Below, one piece after another: positions 53,821 to 55,916 of a stretch of DNA of 55,916 nucleotides (its first letter is position 1; every line of letters begins with the position of its first letter). The notes beneath the pieces were generated by a model. The model was not told the origin of the DNA. It saw only the letters and a program-made list of their open reading frames with translations, and ran no database searches. The translations under genes and the position numbers were made by a program. The stretch is taken from positions 1-55,916 of the forward strand of contig JAUQWM010000047.1 of the NCBI GenBank assembly GCA_030835125.1. The letters run 5' to 3'. The DNA comes from Gemmatimonadaceae bacterium (GTDB lineage Bacteria; Gemmatimonadota; Gemmatimonadetes; Gemmatimonadales; Gemmatimonadaceae).

Positions 53821-54336
53821 CTACGATGGATTACGGTCTCCAAGTCGGCCCACACCACCACGATAGCGAGTGTCCTGAATCTGCACGCTGATGCCATCGG
53901 GATCATCAAAGTAGAGCTCCTCTGTGTCGCCGCGCTGCGAGATCTCGGCGCTCAGCTTCAGGGTTTGAAGCTTCGCGAGCGCGCTCTTCGCGTCGAAACC
54001 ATCGACGGAGAGACAGATGTGATCAATGCGAGGGTTCCCGCGATCGCGAGCAGGGTAGAGTCCCACGAACCCGGCACCAGCGCGAAGATTTACGCCCTGA
54101 CCTTGTCGAGTGAGGATGGGCATGCCGAAAAGCTTCTGATAGAACTCTTGCGATCGCTCGACGCTCTGCACGAAGAGCGTGGCATGATTCAATTGCGTCG
54201 CCGGCCCAATAAGAGGGGGCGTGACCTGGCTTTGTGCAGTCGAGGGCAACGCGATCGCGAGTAGAGCGACCACCACCTCTCGGCGGGACATCTCGCCTGC
54301 GTCGTACTTACTGAAGATCAGATCCTCATTGAGCAC
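53821..54336 (-). CDS. Exported VOC family protein
   Basis: The 171-residue protein begins LIFSKYDAGEMSRREVVVAL, an N-terminus with twin Arg, then a hydrophobic stretch and TAQS. The single VOC domain reads LNHATLFVQSVERSQEFYQK, GMPILTRQGQGVNLR, DHICLSVDGFDAKSALAKL and ELYFDDPDGISVQIQDTRYR; His and Glu residues could bind metal. The start is GTG at 54336; an ATG at 54291 would also keep the signal. G+C looks lower than in the neighbouring genes. Confidence 0.82.
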   Translation of the reverse strand: MLNEDLIFSKYDAGEMSRREVVVALLAIALPSTAQSQVTPPLIGPATQLNHATLFVQSVERSQEFYQKLFGMPILTRQGQGVNLRAGAGFVGLYPARDRGNPRIDHICLSVDGFDAKSALAKLQTLKLSAEISQRGDTEELYFDDPDGISVQIQDTRYRGGVGRLGDRNPS

Positions 54337-54629
54337 GGGTCGCCCTCTCGTGAATGGAGTAACGATACAGCGCGCCGCTCACGGCTTTGGCGGTTGCGCT
54401 CCGACACGTTTGCCGAGGGCCTGACGTGACGTAGACCGCCAGTGCCATCAGCGCTCGGCCGGTCTGCCGAACGCAGCGACAAATGGTCACCCTTACCGCA
54501 ATACAAGGACCGGCCCGATCCGGATCCCATCGGTCTGCATGAAACCAGGGGCCAGACACCGCTCGGTGCGTCCGCTCAGGAGTCAACACCAACCCGGGCA
54601 CCATCAACCCGCGTCAGCCCGCCCCGCGG
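54337..54629. other. 293-base intergenic region
   Basis: No gene is supported between the VOC gene and the aminotransferase stop. Short frames lack family likeness and ribosome sites. Base composition is mixed, with no clear hairpin. Confidence 0.4.
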
Positions 54630-55802
54630 CTACCGGCCAGACGCCGCCCTGCCGGTGCCCATGATCTCGCGGAATGCCACCATGAACCGCGCCATCTCGT
54701 CCGGCGTGCCGATCGACACGCGCAAGTGCTCGGTCAGCGGCGGAAACGGACGACCCACCAGCACTCCCTTCGTCCGGAACGCGTCGATCACCGGCTGCAC
54801 GGGCTTCTTCAGGTGTACCATGAAGAAGTTGGCCTCCGACGGGATACAGTCCCAGCCCAGCGCCTTGAGGTCGGCCACCGTCTTCTTGCGCAGTTCCAGC
54901 GTCACGCGGCGCACCCTGCCCTCCGTCTCCCGATCGGCCAGCGCCGCCACTCCGCCCCACCGTACGCAGGCGTTCACCGTGCCGGTCAGGTAGGGCCGCA
55001 GCCTCTGGAGCTGCTCCCGCGGCGCGACGGCATACCCCAGCCGCATCCCCGCCAGTCCCGCGATCTTCGAGAACGTGCGCGCCACGATCACTGACCGCCC
55101 CTCCGCCACGTACTTCATCGACGTCTCGTAGTCCGGGTCCTCGACGAAATGATGGTACGCCTCGTCGATCAGCACCGGTACATCCTCGGGGATCCCGTCC
55201 AGCAGCTCGCGCACCTCAGCCTTCGTGACGATCCTCCCGGTGGGGTTGTTCGGGTTGCAGAGGTACACGAATCCCACGTCTCGATGGTTCTTCTTCGTCG
55301 CCCGGATCATCGCCGGGATGTCCTGCCGGAAGTCGGCCAGCAGTGGCAGCCGGACGGTGTCCGCCTTCAGCCCGGCGCCCTTGTTGTACAGGATCGCGTA
55401 TGACGGCTCGGAACCGATGATCTTCTTGCCGTCCTGCAGGAGCGCCGTGCAGCAGACGTCGAGGATCTCCCCCGAGCCGGCGCCGAGCAGGACCTGGTCG
55501 GTTCGCACGCCGTGATGCTTCGCGATCTCCTGGGTGATGTTGCCGTCGGGATAGCCGTACCGGTTGGCGTACTTGAACGCCTTCGTCATCGCCTCGGTGA
55601 CCGCGTCCGACGGCCCGTACGGATTCTCGTTGTTCGCAAGCTTGGCGAACGCATCGTACTCGTCCGTCGACGAGCGTTGCCGCGGCACCGCCGCGACAGC
55701 ACCCTGTGCCCAGAGATCGAGGGGAGGAAGCCCGAGCACGCCGACCGCGGTTGCCACCCCACCGACAAACGTCCGGCGCGAAACCGCTGGCTGGCTCGAC
55801 AT
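54630..55802 (-). CDS. Histidinol-phosphate aminotransferase-like protein with Tat signal
   Basis: The 390-residue protein begins QPAVSRRTFVGGVATAVGV, a Tat signal, then a class I/II aminotransferase: ANNENPYGPSDAVTEAM, LLGAGSGEILDV, YLCNPNNPTGRIV, DEAYHHFVED and the PLP lysine in RTFSKIAGLAGMRLGYA. It resembles HisC, but a true HisC stays in the cytoplasm, so this is likely a periplasmic aminotransferase of unknown substrate. No his genes are nearby. Confidence 0.88.
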   Translation of the reverse strand: MSSQPAVSRRTFVGGVATAVGVLGLPPLDLWAQGAVAAVPRQRSSTDEYDAFAKLANNENPYGPSDAVTEAMTKAFKYANRYGYPDGNITQEIAKHHGVRTDQVLLGAGSGEILDVCCTALLQDGKKIIGSEPSYAILYNKGAGLKADTVRLPLLADFRQDIPAMIRATKKNHRDVGFVYLCNPNNPTGRIVTKAEVRELLDGIPEDVPVLIDEAYHHFVEDPDYETSMKYVAEGRSVIVARTFSKIAGLAGMRLGYAVAPREQLQRLRPYLTGTVNACVRWGGVAALADRETEGRVRRVTLELRKKTVADLKALGWDCIPSEANFFMVHLKKPVQPVIDAFRTKGVLVGRPFPPLTEHLRVSIGTPDEMARFMVAFREIMGTGRAASGR

Positions 55803-55835
55803 GCATTCCTCCCCGATCAGTTGTGTGTCCCTGCC

Positions 55836-55888
55836 TTACGCCTCACGCCTTGAGCTTTGCACTCTGCACTCTGCACTCTGCACTCTGC
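55836..55888. repeat. Heptad array ACTCTGC (AGAGTGC on - strand)
   Basis: Four perfect tandem ACTCTGC units (55861-55888) are preceded in phase by degenerate units TTACGCC TCACGCC TTGAGCT. The array is upstream of the Tat aminotransferase gene. The last bases of the window show nothing more. Confidence 0.93.
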
Positions 55889-55916
55889 AATTCTTCAGCT
55901 CCAGGGCGGCTTCACT

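Overview
This is a high-GC (about two thirds G+C by eye), gene-dense chromosomal segment from a free-living bacterium. I infer a Gemmatimonadota-type organism, with moderate confidence. The grounds are the exported PQQ/NHL/cytochrome proteins, a PEP-CTERM protein, the mglA/roadblock-recR-ebfC-dnaX gene order, and a strongly over-represented octamer CGTTAGGC. No rRNA, tRNA, prophage, insertion sequence or CRISPR was seen. The window opens inside a kynurenine-formamidase-like gene and ends just upstream of an aminotransferase.

Layout. (1) 1-5.7 kb, + strand: a kynB-like cyclase overlapping an ABC exporter pair, a cysteine desulfurase next to mnmA (sulfur delivery for tRNA thiolation), and a PEP-CTERM protein preceded by two inverted repeats. 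(2) 5.7-13.7 kb, - strand: a housekeeping run read as dnaX, ebfC, recR, roadblock, mglA, pgsA, cinA, grpE, dnaJ, with the SRP RNA gene (ffs) and its terminator upstream of dnaX. (3) 14-23.4 kb, - strand: central carbon metabolism (transaldolase, pyruvate kinase, a PhnP-like metallo-hydrolase, glucose-6-phosphate isomerase, an atypical class II aldolase), followed by a YtxH protein, a YihY/BrkB protein that seems to start at CTG, and threonine aldolase. A DUF2911 protein lies just upstream of this run and a cold-shock gene faces away from it.

(4) 24-34 kb: an export-oriented redox block. On the - strand are a Tat-exported FAD oxidoreductase and two paralogous NHL propellers. On the + strand are a HupE-like membrane protein, a small cytochrome c, a PQQ dehydrogenase and a PhoX-like lipoprotein. 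Three of these proteins carry Gly/Arg-rich low-complexity inserts. (5) 34-42.4 kb: a two-repeat exported protein, a Tll0287-like heme lipoprotein, an SbcD-like nuclease, and an osmotic-stress set of an OtsA-OtsB fusion, a GH15 trehalase/glucoamylase and an MscS channel. (6) 42.5-54.3 kb: small regulatory operons, including ArsR-SRPBCC-methyltransferase-GNAT with a promoter/operator readable base by base, tandem DUF4386 proteins and DUF2975-XRE, together with release factor 3 and several small orphan genes. (7) 54.6 kb to the end: a HisC-like aminotransferase with a Tat signal.

The least explained signal is non-coding. At least seven intergenic arrays of 7-bp tandem repeats occur, each with a different unit. 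When aligned, most units share the frame nGAGnnn, with three variable bases. Several abut or include stop codons, and two are built into potential hairpins.
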